A stretch of DNA of 64,000 bases from Cenococcum geophilum 1.58 (Eukaryota > Ascomycota > Dothideomycetes > Gloniales > Gloniaceae). Positions within the stretch are counted from its first letter, which is position 1, and each line of letters begins with the position of its first letter. The position numbers and the translations under genes are program-made. A model generated the notes under the pieces. It had not been told where the DNA came from, ran no database searches, and saw only the letters and a program-made list of their open reading frames with translations. The stretch is taken from NCBI GenBank assembly GCA_001692895.1, contig KV748197.1:1121813-1185812 (forward strand), read 5' to 3'. Positions 26,168-39,361 of this stretch are shown piece after piece.

Positions 26168-26203
26168 TCTCTATTACTATAGTGGCTACTATAGTAGTAG
26201 AGA
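26168..26203. repeat. 16-bp stem, 4-nt loop hairpin near the Helitron 3' side
   Basis: Left arm tctctattactatagt (26,168-26,183), loop ggct, right arm actatagtagtagaga (26,188-26,203), with 15 of 16 positions paired. Helitrons carry a hairpin close to their 3' end (known). Here it lies about 70 bp inside the apparent boundary, so assigning it to transposition is inference. Confidence 0.6.
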
Positions 26204-27199
26204 CGCCTTAAATATTTAATATAACTAACTACTGAGGCTGTTAATAAGTAAAAGAGCTAATTTAGGTCTAGCTTTGCTATTAATATAGCTATAGGTAGTA
26301 TATCCCTTAGTATAGGCTAATTTAGTAGTTCTAGCTTTAGAAGATTGTCTTTCTTCTTAGATAGGTTAATATACTGCTATACCTTATTAGTTTTAGCTAT
26401 ATTTTAGATAATAAAGAACTATTAAATCTAATCGGATGGCTTATTAAGGATAAGGTTAATTTTTAATTTAGTAGAGGTGGTTATTTTTAGAATTTAATAG
26501 GTTAGGAAGGGTCTAGGTTAGGGTTTAGCTAGCGGTTTACTAGAACCTTATTTAGACGTTCCAAACTTTTAATTTAATTTATTAGTTTATTTATTAGTTA
26601 GATTTTATTACAGGGAGTGCAATTAATAACCCCTACTAATAGCTCTAACTACGTCTAATTTTTAATTTGTAAATAGGTAGATCTATAGGTAATAGTTATT
26701 TTTAATAGCTCTAGGTGCGGTATATATAAAATCTTAACTATAGTATAGAGAAGTTATAGCTGCTAATATACGGTCCTAAGTAGCATATATTCTTAGAGGT
26801 CACGTAACTTATTATATAAGTAATATTTCCGCCCTTTAAAAAAATTCTAAAAAATTCTAAAAAATTCTAAAAATTAATTAATGCTATAGATAGTAGTAAT
26901 ATTAATCCGGTAATACTACTAATTCTCCTTATATACTACTATATGTATATTTAATAGCTCTAAAGGCGGTAAGAAGGTAGGACGAATAGGGGGGTTAAAA
27001 TTTAGAAAATTAGATTTCGTAGTTAAGTTGTTTAAAAGTTAGGAAACTAAGATAAATGCTATATTCTCCGCTTACCTTTAAAGCTAGTATATAATTTTTT
27101 AATTAGGAAAAGTTGTTTATAAGTAGTTACTACTACCTCTATATAAAATCTTCTTATTATACCTCTTTAGTCTTACATATAGATGACTAAAATTATTCT

Positions 27200-28280
27200 A
27201 TATTAAACCTATATTTAAATATAAGCCCTAAAAGCTTTTTAATTCGTAAGATTGCTATATAGGTTAGCCCGGCTATTTTATCCTTTTTTTTTAATATCTA
27301 AAACCACCTGGTTAAGTATTAGGTTCTAGCTTTTATATACGGTAAGAGCAAAAGCTAGAGTAATTAGAAATTAACGCCGTAAGTAAGAGCCTTTTATACC
27401 CTCCTACTTATAAAGTACGGAAAATATAGGGACGATTTTTTTACTATCCTACTAAGTAAATAGGGTAGGTCCGTTATACCTATCTACCATAATTAGTAGT
27501 GACTAAGGCTAATCCTTTTTAATATCCGCGTGTCCCTTTTATATAACATCTTTAACTATACTAGTAGTACCGTTTACTAAGCCTAGTTTAACCTAGATAT
27601 TCTATTACTTTCGCGCTAATATATAGGGCTAGATTCTCTATAGTATTACACTAATTAGAAGGAACTTTCCGTGTACCTACACTAGTGTTAACTAACTTAA
27701 TAGCCACTACTAGCTATAAAAGGTCGCGAAGCCAAATAGTGTTATACTTACCTATAGTAGCGCGTATATTATATAGCCGAATTACATTATTAAAGCCCGT
27801 AACCTTATTAGTAGATAGGCCCTACTTATACTTAGTTAAAAGAAGCTTTTAGGTTAAATTACTTATAGAATTACTACGTAGCTTTATAAGGGCGGTCCTA
27901 AATATAGAGCTTTTAGCGTTATTATTACCCTACCGCATAACTTAATCTAGGATAGCTATTTAGTTAATCACCTTATAGGCTCCCTTTTTATAGCTAGTAA
28001 GCTCTAACGGCCTAATAGGTAGATTGCTATATAAGGCCGCCTAACCTATAGGGGGAAGCTAATAAAAATTGCCTACTAGTAAGATGTTTAAGCCTTTAAA
28101 GTAGTTATTGTTATATATAGGGTAGATCTAGCGGAGGTAGTAATTAATTTAGGCTAGATATACTTGCCTAATTATAGATTTCTTATTAAGAATAAGATAG
28201 TAAATATCCTTAAAAGCTTATTATAGAGGCGTAAGACTGGTAGTAGGTAATTTCTTAAACGGATAATTTACTGGCAACCT
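27200..28280 (-). pseudogene. Helitron helicase, C-terminal two thirds, decayed
   Basis: The minus strand reads LNILLVGNFY then LPPIG at about 28,042-28,080. This is the Walker B/motif II region of Pif1-family helicases with Asp changed to Asn. Next comes ALYSNLPIRPLELTSYKKGA, and finally DKIAGLTYIAILRIKKL near 27,220-27,290, the conserved C-terminal motif VI region. At least ten stops interrupt it. The frame continues across the retroposon insertion at 28,281 into 30,556 onward. Confidence 0.82.
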
Positions 28281-28296
28281 TAATAGATTATATATA

Positions 28297-30539
28297 ATAA
28301 TTCATTACTTAACGTCCAATTCGGATCCCTATTAGGCCCACGCGGACTACTCCTTATTTACATATGGGGAGAAAACTCTATTTAAGAAAAATGAGAAAAC
28401 CCCGTAATCTATCTCCCCGCCTTTTAGGACTCGCCTACTTAGCGCCTATAAGTCGCCTATAGTGCTCTACTACCTTACTATTTAATCTCCTTAGGAACCA
28501 CTGCTGCCGTAATAAGCCTACGGACGCGCTAGTATTATAAACTATTACTCTACTACTGTAGAGTTACTAGGGGGCACCTACTGCTCGCCCCCTTGCCTTT
28601 TATTACCATTTCCCTTGCAACCTGGAACTGATTTAGCATATTTTAATTAATAAGCCACTAGGTGACCGCCTTAAGGCCTTTTTATATTGAGAGTAGTGTA
28701 TTATAGTTCTCTATATCAGCTGCTAAGAGCCAGGTAGTTATATATTAGCTAGTAATATAGTAGAGTTTAATATACCTACTTATTTAGGCCTCTACCCCAG
28801 TTTTCTAGTGCTTTAGTCCCAAACTATAAGCAATTAGCTGCTACTACTAATTGTGGGGAATTTTACTAGTTCTTTTGGATATCTTATAACGGTATTACCT
28901 AAGTACCAGTCTACCCCCTAGTAGTCTATATAAGAGTTTCCTCCTAGAGTTGGTACGCTTTTGCACGGCTTAGGAGCCTTCTATAGCCTCTAGTTTTACG
29001 CCTTCTTTATTATTTCCGCTGGTGTGGGTATAAGCTGCCGTTTCTAGGGGTTGCAACTCCTATCTTCACGCCTACTAACGTAATCCTATAAAGGCGTCGT
29101 AGCTATATTCTATAATATAGTTAGGTATACCTTTTACGGACAAGGCAAAGCCACTGCCTCTTCCGCCTAAGTAACTTTTATTTACTTCTTAAGTATATCT
29201 TACCGGCGAGCCGCTCTAAAGGCGAACGGTTCTGTCTATTAATATACTAACACGTATATCCGTTCTCTTAAGCTATATAGTAGTTTCTTTAGCTAGGGTA
29301 TAATCCTACCTACTTATTAGGTACACTAAAGGTTAGAGCCTAGTTAAGGGATAAGGTCCTTAAAGCTAGTAGTAGCTACTACGTACTACGCCCTATAGGA
29401 AGCTAGTAGTAATATAGGGGCGTAATACCCTATATACTACTAGTTCCCGTTTTATATTACCTATAAGAGTCTCCTTATAATAGGCTAACCGTGTCTTATA
29501 GGAGGGGGGCTATAAAGACTAGGTCCCGCACCAGGCGACCTACTCTCCTCCCTCCTACTAACTAAGCTTATATCCCCCCTTTTTATAAGCTGGCCTATAT
29601 CTCTAACTGTTAAGTCCTTATCCAACTAGCCTATATTTCCCCTACAGCCTCCCCTATATATATGTATTAGGTTACGTATACTACGCCTATTAAAACCCTC
29701 TTATAAATCGCCTTATGTATATACGCATTAGGTTACGTACACTACGCCTATTAAAACCCTCCTATAAGTCGCCTATAAGTTAACCGTAAGTTAACCATAA
29801 GTCGACTATAAGTCGAACGCCATGAGGCCGTTAAAGCTGGCCTATATTTCCGCTGCCTAGAGCTTTGCCTGTGTTTCCACCTTGTTAAGCCGTCTAGTCG
29901 CCGTCTAGTCGCCGTCGCGTTGCTGTCGCGTTGCTAGCGCATTGCCGTCGTCTAGGTTGCGCGCACCACGCCTATTAAGACCCTCTTCTGAGTTACCTAG
30001 GTGTATTAAATACCAGATAGGCCCTTATAGAGGGGCCTTAATAAGTTCTTTGCGGTAGCCTTAGGGCCTTAATAAGTTTTATATAAAGTATCTATAACGC
30101 GTTAACCTTAACAAGTTCTTATAAAAAGAGGTTCCCTACGCCCTTGCCGTATCCTCTTGGTCTCAGAGCTAGTGTAAGCCTAAGGGTGTCCTGTTATACG
30201 CCTAGGGCGCGTTTACGTTAACTGGCTAAATAAGGCTAGTTTCGGGCCTAGCTGCGAGCCAGGTAGTTATATATCGGGCGGTTTTCGTATCCCAGTTTCC
30301 CTTAATGGCCCCCCTAGATAGTATGGCAAGAGCCCTAAGCAGGGGCAGTAGGACTCCTGGTGTTATTAAGGGCGATATATGCGTCGCAGGCTTAACACCA
30401 CAGAGTCGCAACACTAGCGCGCTGCGCGCGCTGCGACGGCTCTCCTCTATCGCCTCTGTACTTAGCCATCATAAGGGATGATTTCCCGATGATGTTTCCA
30501 CCTGTGGCGACGTGGACGCGTGCAGTAGGGCTTCGCGGG
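28297..30539 (-). mobile_element. Retroposon-like element, copy 2 (2,243 bp)
   Basis: It has the same ends as copy 1 (ataattcattactt and gcagtagggcttcgcggg). A 16-bp duplication taatagattatatata (28,281-28,296) / caatagattatatata (30,540-30,555) flanks it, differing by one C/T change. Compared with copy 1 it lacks about 730 bp (copy 1 18,240-18,970) and carries about 300 bp of its own near 28,815-29,110. The GC-rich terminal 140 bp is again well preserved. The insertion disrupts the Helitron helicase just after AAPTRVAAFSINSRTIYN. Confidence 0.75.
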
Positions 30540-30555
30540 CAATAGATTATATATA

Positions 30556-33009
30556 GTTCTGCTATTAATACTAAAAGCAGCTACCCTAGTAGGGGCAGCT
30601 TAAGCTAGTAGTAACGGCTTACTATTAGCCCTTACTATATTATAGAGTGTAGTAGAGAGAATAGTAATAAGATGCGATTTGCTGGTTTCTGCCTCTCTAT
30701 TAATATTAATCCGTAGTAGGGGGGGGCTAAGGCCTACTTAGATCTGCCTATAGTAATTAACTATAATATTATAAATATAACGCTAACCTAGTTATAAGGA
30801 GGACGGAGTTACTATTTAGGATAGACGGCTCTATAGTAAAGGCTATAGCTATACTTTTTGCTAATAAGTTCTCTTATTAAGCTATGGGTACGTACCCTAA
30901 TATATACCCCAGTTATAGTTATAATTAAGCTCCCTATTACCAAGCTTGTTAGAATCCTTAATTTTAACTTCGTTAGTATTTTAAACGCGGGCATATAGGG
31001 CCTTAAAGGACTAGTATAGCTCTAAGTTATCTACGAAATTGTCCTTAAACTTATTAATATTATTAGTAGTTTTATAACCTTCCTCTAGTTTCTAATTATA
31101 GAAGTAGTTAGGCGGGTACTAATAAGAGTTAACGTAAGCTTAATAGGAAGCCACATAATTAGGGGCCCCAAATCTATTAGTATAAGTAGCTACTTCCTTA
31201 TACTCCCTCTATGGGTAATAAAGAATAAGCTTTATATAATAGAACTTAAAATACTATAAATAGGAAGGATCGCCGTTATATTATAGAAAGTATAATATAA
31301 CTTAAGGCCTTGCTTTTAGCCGACGCTTATAAGTAGAGTAATTAAAATAGAGTAGAAAATTAAGGAAAGTAATATCCTCTACCCTATTTAGGCGGCGCTT
31401 ATATTTCTTATAGTTAGACAGTCCGTACCCCCTTAATTGCCTATCTTTAAGCTTATATATAGCGCTTTAATTATCCTCCTAACGGTAGTTTAAAGTTACT
31501 ATATTCCTTAAGCCTTTAGAAAGGGGAATATTAAGAAGTAGATAGTATACCTCCTACGCCAACTAATCGCGTTTAGTAATAAGCTTATTTATAAACTTAG
31601 CTATTACTAAACTAAAGGCATAAAGACTATTGGCGTACGGCTATACTAATTAGAGTAACTCCTAGTAAGAAGTTAACTTCTTCTCTTTCTTGCTGCAATA
31701 TTTGCCTATATAGTTAACTATTACTAATATACTTATAGCGGGCGATGTGTTAATATTTTACTATCTACGCCAGTATTATAGCTGCATTATAGCTATTAAG
31801 GAGCTTATTATTACGCTGCGGATAGAACGTTTAGTAATATAGATTTTAATCCTTTAATATAGCGGCCTTATTATAGAGAGAGCGTGGAAAGTTAAAAATA
31901 ATACTCTTTTTACTCTAGCAAAAGCCTTTCTTTAATCTTAAGTAGTAAGATTTAGTGCAATTATAGTACCGTTAAAATTAATTAAGGTAGGTAGTAAAAA
32001 GCTTACTAGTATTAAGCTATTCTTTATAGTTAAGAGCAGAAGGATATTAAAGATTAAGAGGTTTAGATTATTTAGGATTTATTATAGATATAAAAGTAGC
32101 CTAAGTACTTACTTAGTAAAAGGCCGCCCTTTAATTTACTAGTTAACGGGTCTAGCCTTAGGCTATTAAACTCTATAAGGAAGCTATATTTATAGCCGGC
32201 TACCTTACACCTACTACTTATATTAGGACTAAAAGTTAGTGCTATTAAATAGACCTATAAGTATGTGCTTCCTAAATAGATTAAAGCGGTAATATAGCTA
32301 GTAAGTAGTAATATGCGGATTATTGTTAAGATTCTAAGAAGTAATCTAGTAGCGCTAAGCCTATTAGTAGCCTTATATTTATTAAATAGAGGTATATAAA
32401 AGTGTAGAATTATGCTAATATAAATTAGCAGCGCTAAGTGTAAAGAATAGAGACCTACTCTTAATATTTTTAGTATAAGCTGTAAGCTTATTTCTCTTCT
32501 ACTTCTAATAAGGCCTAGTGCCCTTAAGCTTCCGGTATATATTATATAATCTTATTTAGAACCTAGTTACCTTTATTACTATTTATAAGATTTACTAAGC
32601 TTATCTAAAAATAGACTATTTTTATCTAATCGGCGTAAAGGAAGGCGGGTAGCGTTAAAGGCTTACTCTCTTATAATCTAATTAAATACGTAGTAGCAAA
32701 ATAAGGGGTAGCGGCTAAACTAAATCGTCCTAATACTTAAATATATACTTAGCGTACGCAGCTAGGGTAACCGTACGGCTTCATAGTATATTAAAATCGG
32801 CTTTATTATAAGGAAATAAAGTAGGAAAGGCGCTGTGGTATAATAAAGCTGGCTAATTACTTAGAGAGAGGTGTCTATTATATAGTAGGAACCTTTAGGC
32901 CCACTTATAGGTCTTATTAGTATTAAACCTTACGACCTAAAAGCTCTAATTTATTAAGGTTAGATACTAAATTAGGAACTAAAGTATCTAGTATATTATT
33001 ATTAAATTC
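30556..33009 (-). pseudogene. Helitron Rep (HUH) and start of helicase, decayed
   Basis: The minus strand reads RCKVAGYKYSFLIEF at about 32,175-32,200, the HUH two-histidine motif of rolling-circle Rep with both His codons turned to Tyr. Upstream is FFTLSAANL (about 32,430-32,460), typical of the Helitron-like N region. Downstream is INTSPAISILVIVNYIGKY (about 31,690-31,755), and YYLLLNIPLSKG near 31,530-31,565. Helicase motif Ia, AAPTRVAAFSI, lies at 30,560-30,600. Many stops. The order is diagnostic of a RepHel protein. Confidence 0.82.
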
Positions 33010-33014
33010 GCCGT

Positions 33015-33203
33015 TGTCACGGAACCCCACCGGCAGGGGCCTCCATAGGGAGCCCCGTGCTCTCGCGTACACCTCGCGTACAGCTTATGTCAGCTACGCG
33101 TAGGTATATCACCTCCTTACGCCCTCGACCCTTACGATTGATCGCGCAACGTCTTGTAGACTCCTTAAATACATACGTCTTATAGCCACCCCGTCCCGTG
33201 ACA
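33015..33203 (+). repeat. 5' LTR of chromovirus C
   Basis: It is 189 bp, GC-rich and little decayed, from TGTCACGGAACC to CGTCCCGTGACA. Near-identical to 39,165-39,356 apart from small indels. Confidence 0.92.
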
Positions 33204-36200
33204 TTACGTTGCGCCTTTTTACCACCGACACCCAGCCTACGACCAATTCTACGTCTCTATAATACTATAGGCGCTACCAGAAGTAGCGTGCCTACGAGTT
33301 ACCTCACTTTATACTTTTAAGGAACCTACAATAATAAGACGATATTTCTTACTAGCCACTATATCAAACCTAAAGAATAATCTAATACCTATACTCAACC
33401 TACGACGCCAATTAATCCCAGGAGAATTTGATTTATTAGCCCTAGCCTTAACCCCTAAGGAGATAGACACTAATAATATCTTATTTTTTATTAACTATAT
33501 AACTACGGATAAGTAAGCGGAAGGGCTACTACCTATTAAAATCAAAATACGAGACGCTAAGATATTTGTAAAAATGGTAGCACAAGAACCTAATAAATAC
33601 TACCGCCTTCTATAGAACTACTACCTAAAGCTTACACGAGCCGAGATGCGTACTGCCTAAGATTATAATATTATTTAAGACCTATAAGCTCGCGAGGCGC
33701 TCGCCGATAACACGCGTTAAGAAACTAAAGATAACCTCCGCGTGTTTAAACGCGACATCTAACAGTTAAAGAAGGCTAAGATTACACTTATTGCTACGGT
33801 CACTAAAAGAGAAGGTATAATTAAATACCTATAATCTTAGCTTAACGAGCACATTCGTAATAACGCTAAACACCTCTCTACTATATATAACGCCACTTAA
33901 GTCTCTACGCCCCCGGCAACTTTACCTACTTAACGTTTAATAGAGAGTTAGTGCTAAGTAGCCTTACCTAACGGGAACCCCTACTAAAGCAATAACGAAA
34001 GCTATAACAACCGAACCTAAGCTGCCACTATAGGGTCTAATGCACGTTACCCTAATCCCCTAGTTTTCTAGGGAGACCGTAAAGAATACAGCCACTAGAA
34101 GATACAAATCCGCGAGAAACTAACTTAGAGTACCTACCTTTTTCCTACGGAAGATACTAAGATTGGCTATATTATTGGGCGAATAAAGGGTACACTATTT
34201 AATAGACTCTTCGCCTAATAGGAGACCAATGGCCCCTAGAAGTGGCAGTCCTACTAAGAAGTCCTTAACGATCTCAACCTAATATACCATAACTATAACC
34301 TACTGGCCACTAACCGAGCTAAACTACGTGCCCTAAAGATAAGCCCTACCAAATTATTTAATAAGTTCTATATTAAATTCCAAAAATACACCGGAGCCCT
34401 CGCCTAAGACGATACTAAAGACTAAAAAGATCTCCTTAAAAAAGTCACTTATCGCCTTAGTCACGCAGCCGCTAGCCATAACTATAATAATATTTATAAT
34501 ATGGTAGCAGCTATACGGAAGATTAAACGACGACTAAATTAGATTGCTACTGCAAACCCCCACCTAAAGACCTCCCTATAGAAGCCCTCCGGACCTACTA
34601 AACTACCAACGCCTACTACCCTAAGCAATACTACTAGTCTTAATATTAACCTTTCCATACCAACCTTCCCGTAGAAGCTACTAGACGGAGAACGCGAGCT
34701 ACTCTAGAAGCTAAAGCGTTGCTATAGATATCGTTAAGAAGGCTATTACAGCTATAGCCTAAACTACCCAATGGCTAGGTTTAGTAGCCGCCGCCTAATA
34801 CCTAACCTAGTACCTTAAATACCAAATACGTCGCTATGTGCCACTACCATACAAGATAAAGACGCAGCAATAGCGGTAGAGTTAGATACGGAAACGGAAA
34901 ACGCTAAGTCCTAGCCCTAAGTCGCAGGTTAGGACGCCCTAACAATAAGGGGATCTATATATCGGCCTACTTAATAGATAACTTAGTAAAGATAAATGGA
35001 CGAAAATAGATAGTTTTACCCGTAATAGGAACTACTGCCAAAAAACAATATAAAAGCCGTTTCATAATTAATTACGGAGCTACTAATAAATTTATAGATA
35101 CCTAATTTATACGCACTTATAACCTACCTACCTTACCCCTTACTAAAGCCCGCGCCCTATAACTCGCTGACGGTAGTTATACCGCATAGAAGATTACCCA
35201 CATAGTATAACTCTACCTAGACATAAATGGGCACCAGGAAGAACTCTAGGCCTATATTACACCACTTACTAACTACCCTATTATCCTCGGAATGAACTAG
35301 CTCAAACAACACAACCCTGCTATTAACTAGAAAAAGAGAGAAGTAACCTTTAACTCTAAATACTGTAAAGAGACCTACCTAGGATATAGCCTAGCCGCCT
35401 CTATCTACTCCCCAGGATACTAACCCAAGGAACCCCTTATTACCCTACCTACAACCAACTACCACTACGTAAGTGCCGCGGCCTTCTACTATATAGCACG
35501 TAGAAAAGGCTAGACCGTTACCGCAGCCTCCTAATTACAACTATATAAGCTTAATAAAGAACAGGACTACGTCCTCTACAGTAATAGGATAGATATAGTC
35601 GACCTCCTAGAAAACAATGCCCCCGTAGAACTCTACGGACTTTCACCTTTAGACTTTAAGAAGTTTATAAAGCTTAAAAAAGGACTTACTAATAAGGAAC
35701 TCCGCAAGCTCCTCCCTAAGAGGTACTATAACTTTATTAACATATGCTTATAAAAGAGTGTAGATATACTCCCCCTACATTAACCTAATAACTATGCCAT
35801 TAATATTAAATAAGGAAAAACGCCACCCTATAAAAGACCCTACCTAATGTTAAAAGACAAACTTCTAGTTGTTAAAAAGTATATCAACAAACACCTTAAC
35901 AAAGGGTTTATTCGCCCCAGCATATCCCTAGTAGCCGCCCCTATCCTCCTTATTAAGAAGCTAAGAGGAGGTATTTAATTCTGCGTTAACTATAGAGGAC
36001 TTAACGCTATTACAATTAAGAACTAATACCCCGTACCGCTTATACGTAAGACTCTTAAGCGGCTTAGCTAAGCNAAAATCTATACTAAGCTTNATATTAT
36101 NNCCGCCTTTAACCGCNTNTAAATANNAGAAGGTAACNAATNGAAAACCGCATTTATATCGCGCTTTAGCCAATTTAAATATACCGTTATACCCTTTAGC

Positions 36201-39164
36201 GTATATAACGGCCTAGGCAGCTTCTAAAGCTATATTAATAACGCCTTACAGGACTACCTTAACGACTTTTACTCTGCGTACCTGGACAATATACTTATTT
36301 ATAGCGATAACCCTTCTAAGCATACCGAGCACGTTTGAAAGGTCCTATAGCGCCTTAGGGACATAGGACTTTATATTAATTTAAAGAAGTGCAAATTCTT
36401 AGTTATAGAAGTAAAATACCTTAGACTAATCGTTACTACTAAGGGTGTCCGTATGGACCCCAAGAAGGTACGCATAATTACCAAATAGTAAACCCCTAAC
36501 TGCATTAAAGACGTATAAGCTTTCCTTAGTTTCGCCAACTTCTATTAAAAATTTATATACAACTTCTTAGGTGTTATAGTACCACTTATAGCAATAATGC
36601 AAATAAAGGGCCTTTCCGCAAAAGGAAGAAAAATATATCTACGTTTTATCTAGACGCCTAAATGCGAGAAGGCGTTCTAAGACCTTAAAGATGCTTTTAC
36701 CAAAGCACCTATCCTAGCTTACTTTATACTAGGATAACAACTCTATCTTAAGACTAACTCCTTAGACCACGTTAACGCAGGCGTCCTTTCCTAGATAGGC
36801 GATAACGGTCTCCTCCACCTAGTCGCATTCTATTCATCTAAGCTTATACTATAAGAATGTAACTATAAGATCTATAATAAGGAACTTCTCGCGATTATAT
36901 AAGCATTTAAGGAATTCTAACCGGAACTCTTTTTAGCAGAACCTAACTAGCCAACTAAAGTCCTTACGGATTATCGCAACCTTAAGTACTTTATAACTAT
37001 AAAATAGCTAAACTAACGCNAAGNANNCTNGAACNAGTTCCTNTCTANTTTTAACTTTAAAATTNTATATAGGNTAGGAGTATAAGGTACTAAGCCTAAT
37101 AGCCTAACACACCGCTTATAAGACCTTCCTTAGTCTAAAGATGACCCCTATAACCAGTTCCAATAATAAACGATCCTAAAAGCACGGAATTTGGCCCTAG
37201 GTATACTACCTACAATAGAGCCAATTGTACCTCAGCTCCACACTATAGAACTAGAATTACCTCCTGAAATTAACGAGCTTATTACTACAGCATATAACAC
37301 CTCTATTAACCCATTACTATATTAACTTATTACCGTAAAGACCGCTAGCGCCTATACGCTGCCAACTAAACTCTAAAGCTTAGGCTAGATTAATATAACA
37401 GCCTTAGAAGTAAAAGAGAACAGGCTCTATTATAGAGGCCGTCTATTTATCCCTAACTTAGAAAATCTACAACGGCAACTAATCCAAATAGCCTATAACC
37501 TCCAATTAAGCGGCCACCCAGGCAAAGGAGGAACCTATAAGCTTCTTAGCCAATACTACTTTTAGCCTAAAATAATAGACTTAGTTAAACGCTTTATAGG
37601 CGCCTACTACAGTTATAAGCGCGCTAAGGCCTTTAATACAAAGTACTAAGNACTACTNNACCCTCTACTAGTACCTATANNACNATNGGCAGATATCGCN
37701 ATAGATTTCGTTATTAACCTACTACCCTATAAGCGACATGGCCGTACCTATAAGAACATCCTTATAATAATATACCAACTTATAAAAGAGCGCCACTACG
37801 TCCCAACTAAAGGCGTAACCGTCAGCGACATTACTAACGCCTTTCTTTACGAAATCTACCAATTACATAGGTTACCTAACTCGATTACGTCCAACTAAGG
37901 CATATAGTTCGGCTCTAATATATAGAGACAAATCTGCTAACGCCTTGGCATCTCCATTAAGATATCTACATCCTTCTACTATAAAACTACTAGGCAACCG
38001 GAAAACGCTAATGCTAGTATAAAAGCGTACCTACGACAGGTAGTCGCCTATAGTTAAGATAACTAGGTAGATCACCTCCTACTAGGTAAATTCGCAGCAA
38101 ATAACTATGTCTTAACTACTACAGGACTTACCCCGTTCTTCGCGAATAAGGGATATTACCCCTAATCCGGTATAGAACCACTAGAACCTATTAATAAGAA
38201 ACTGCCATATAGAAAACGCCTTAAGATGCTACTTACCGACCAGCATATAGACCGTATAAAAAATCTACTCAACTACTATAAGGGAGAAATGGCCTAGGCT
38301 TAAGTAAAGTAGGCCTACTTCGCCGACTATTATAGAACGCCACTACCAGAGATACGTGTTGGCGACTAGGTATAGCTAAATACACGCAATATCTCTACGC
38401 AGAGGCCTATAAAGTCACTTAATTATAAGAACCTCGGCCCCTACCCAATTAAACGAGTCATTAATAGGGGAGCCGCATATAAGCTAGAGCTCCCGCCTGC
38501 CCTAGCCACCCGCGGGATATAGCCTATATTTTACCTATAGCTACTATACCTTCACCAGCCTAACCTTTTACTGGGGCAGATATAGCCTAAACCCCTACTA
38601 GTACTAATCCGAGATAAGAACAAAGACAAGAACTACGAGGAGTGGACCATTAAATGAATTATTAACTCTAAATACTTTAGCAAAGGCAGAGAACAACGGC
38701 TCTACTATAGAGCTATATATACAGGATTTAATATAAACTAGCCAGAATAGCAACTATAAAAAGACTTTAAAAATGCAAAGGATCTAATTAGCGACTTTTA
38801 CCACGCGAACCTATAGAAACCGGGCCTAAGCAGAGATTTTATACCTAATCCTCTATAGGAGCCCTTATAGAGTTAAACCGTTATACATTACCACGTAGGG
38901 GCAAATTACCGTCAGATTACCGTTAAATTGCGGTAAAGTGCGATCACGTAACCGGAATATTGTTAAGATATCTAGGAACTTCGACCGGCGGTTAAAGTTA
39001 TCTAATTAGTCGGATTTTTAGATGCCAAGCCTTATTATATAACGTTGTTTTAAGCCTTCAGTAATACCCCCCTTTTCTTCTTTTCTATACCCTAAGTGTC
39101 CCTTCTATATATATATAGTAACCACAGCGTCGCCGGAGCTCCGCCTCTATAGGAGGGGGGGTAG
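33204..39164 (+). pseudogene. gag-pol relic of chromovirus C
   Basis: Plus-strand order is as follows. A gag knuckle lies near 34,715-34,760 (Cys to Tyr). Protease reads IINYGATNKFIDT near 35,065-35,105 with the active Asp as Asn. Reverse transcriptase reads SAYLDNILIYSD near 36,276-36,312 with the second Asp as Asn, then GVRMDPKKVRI. Integrase runs from 37,690 (DIAIDFVINLLP) to 38,150 (GKFAANNY, TTTGLTPFFANKGYYP). A C-terminal chromodomain lies near 38,620-38,800 (YEEWTIK, QRLYYRAIYTGFNIN). Stops throughout; clusters of n at 36,070-36,140, 37,020-37,075 and 37,650-37,700. Confidence 0.9.
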
Positions 39165-39356
39165 TGTCACGGAACCCTACCGCAGGGGCCTCCATAGGAG
39201 AGCCCCGTGCTCTCGCGTACACCTCGCGTACAGCTTATGTCAGCTACGCGTAGGTATATCACCTCCTTACGCCCTCGACCCTTACGATCGATCGCGCAAC
39301 GTCTTGTAGACTCCTCGAATACATACGTCTTATAGCCACTACCCCGTCCCATGACA
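39165..39356 (+). repeat. 3' LTR of chromovirus C
   Basis: It is 192 bp and follows the purine tract. A minus-strand open frame across it is an artefact of GC-rich LTR sequence. Confidence 0.92.
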
Positions 39357-39361
39357 GCCGT

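Larger units (their letters stand above)
33015..39356 (+). mobile_element. Chromovirus C: Ty3/gypsy LTR retrotransposon
   Basis: It is 6,342 bp with short LTRs (33,015-33,203 and 39,165-39,356), both TGTCACGG to TGACA. GCCGT duplications (33,010-33,014 and 39,357-39,361) flank it. A purine-rich tract (aggagggggggtag) precedes the right LTR and fixes plus orientation. It inserted into the Helitron Rep region. The LTRs are strikingly less decayed than the interior and remain about 95% alike by eye. Confidence 0.93.

Noticed and set aside
30226-30414. 62-codon minus-strand frame in retroposon copy 2
   Set aside because: Not conserved as an open frame in copy 1; no recognisable domain.
26097-33009. 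Starship/DUF3435 captain relic
   Set aside because: The decayed frames match HUH Rep and Pif1 helicase motifs, not a DUF3435 tyrosine recombinase.
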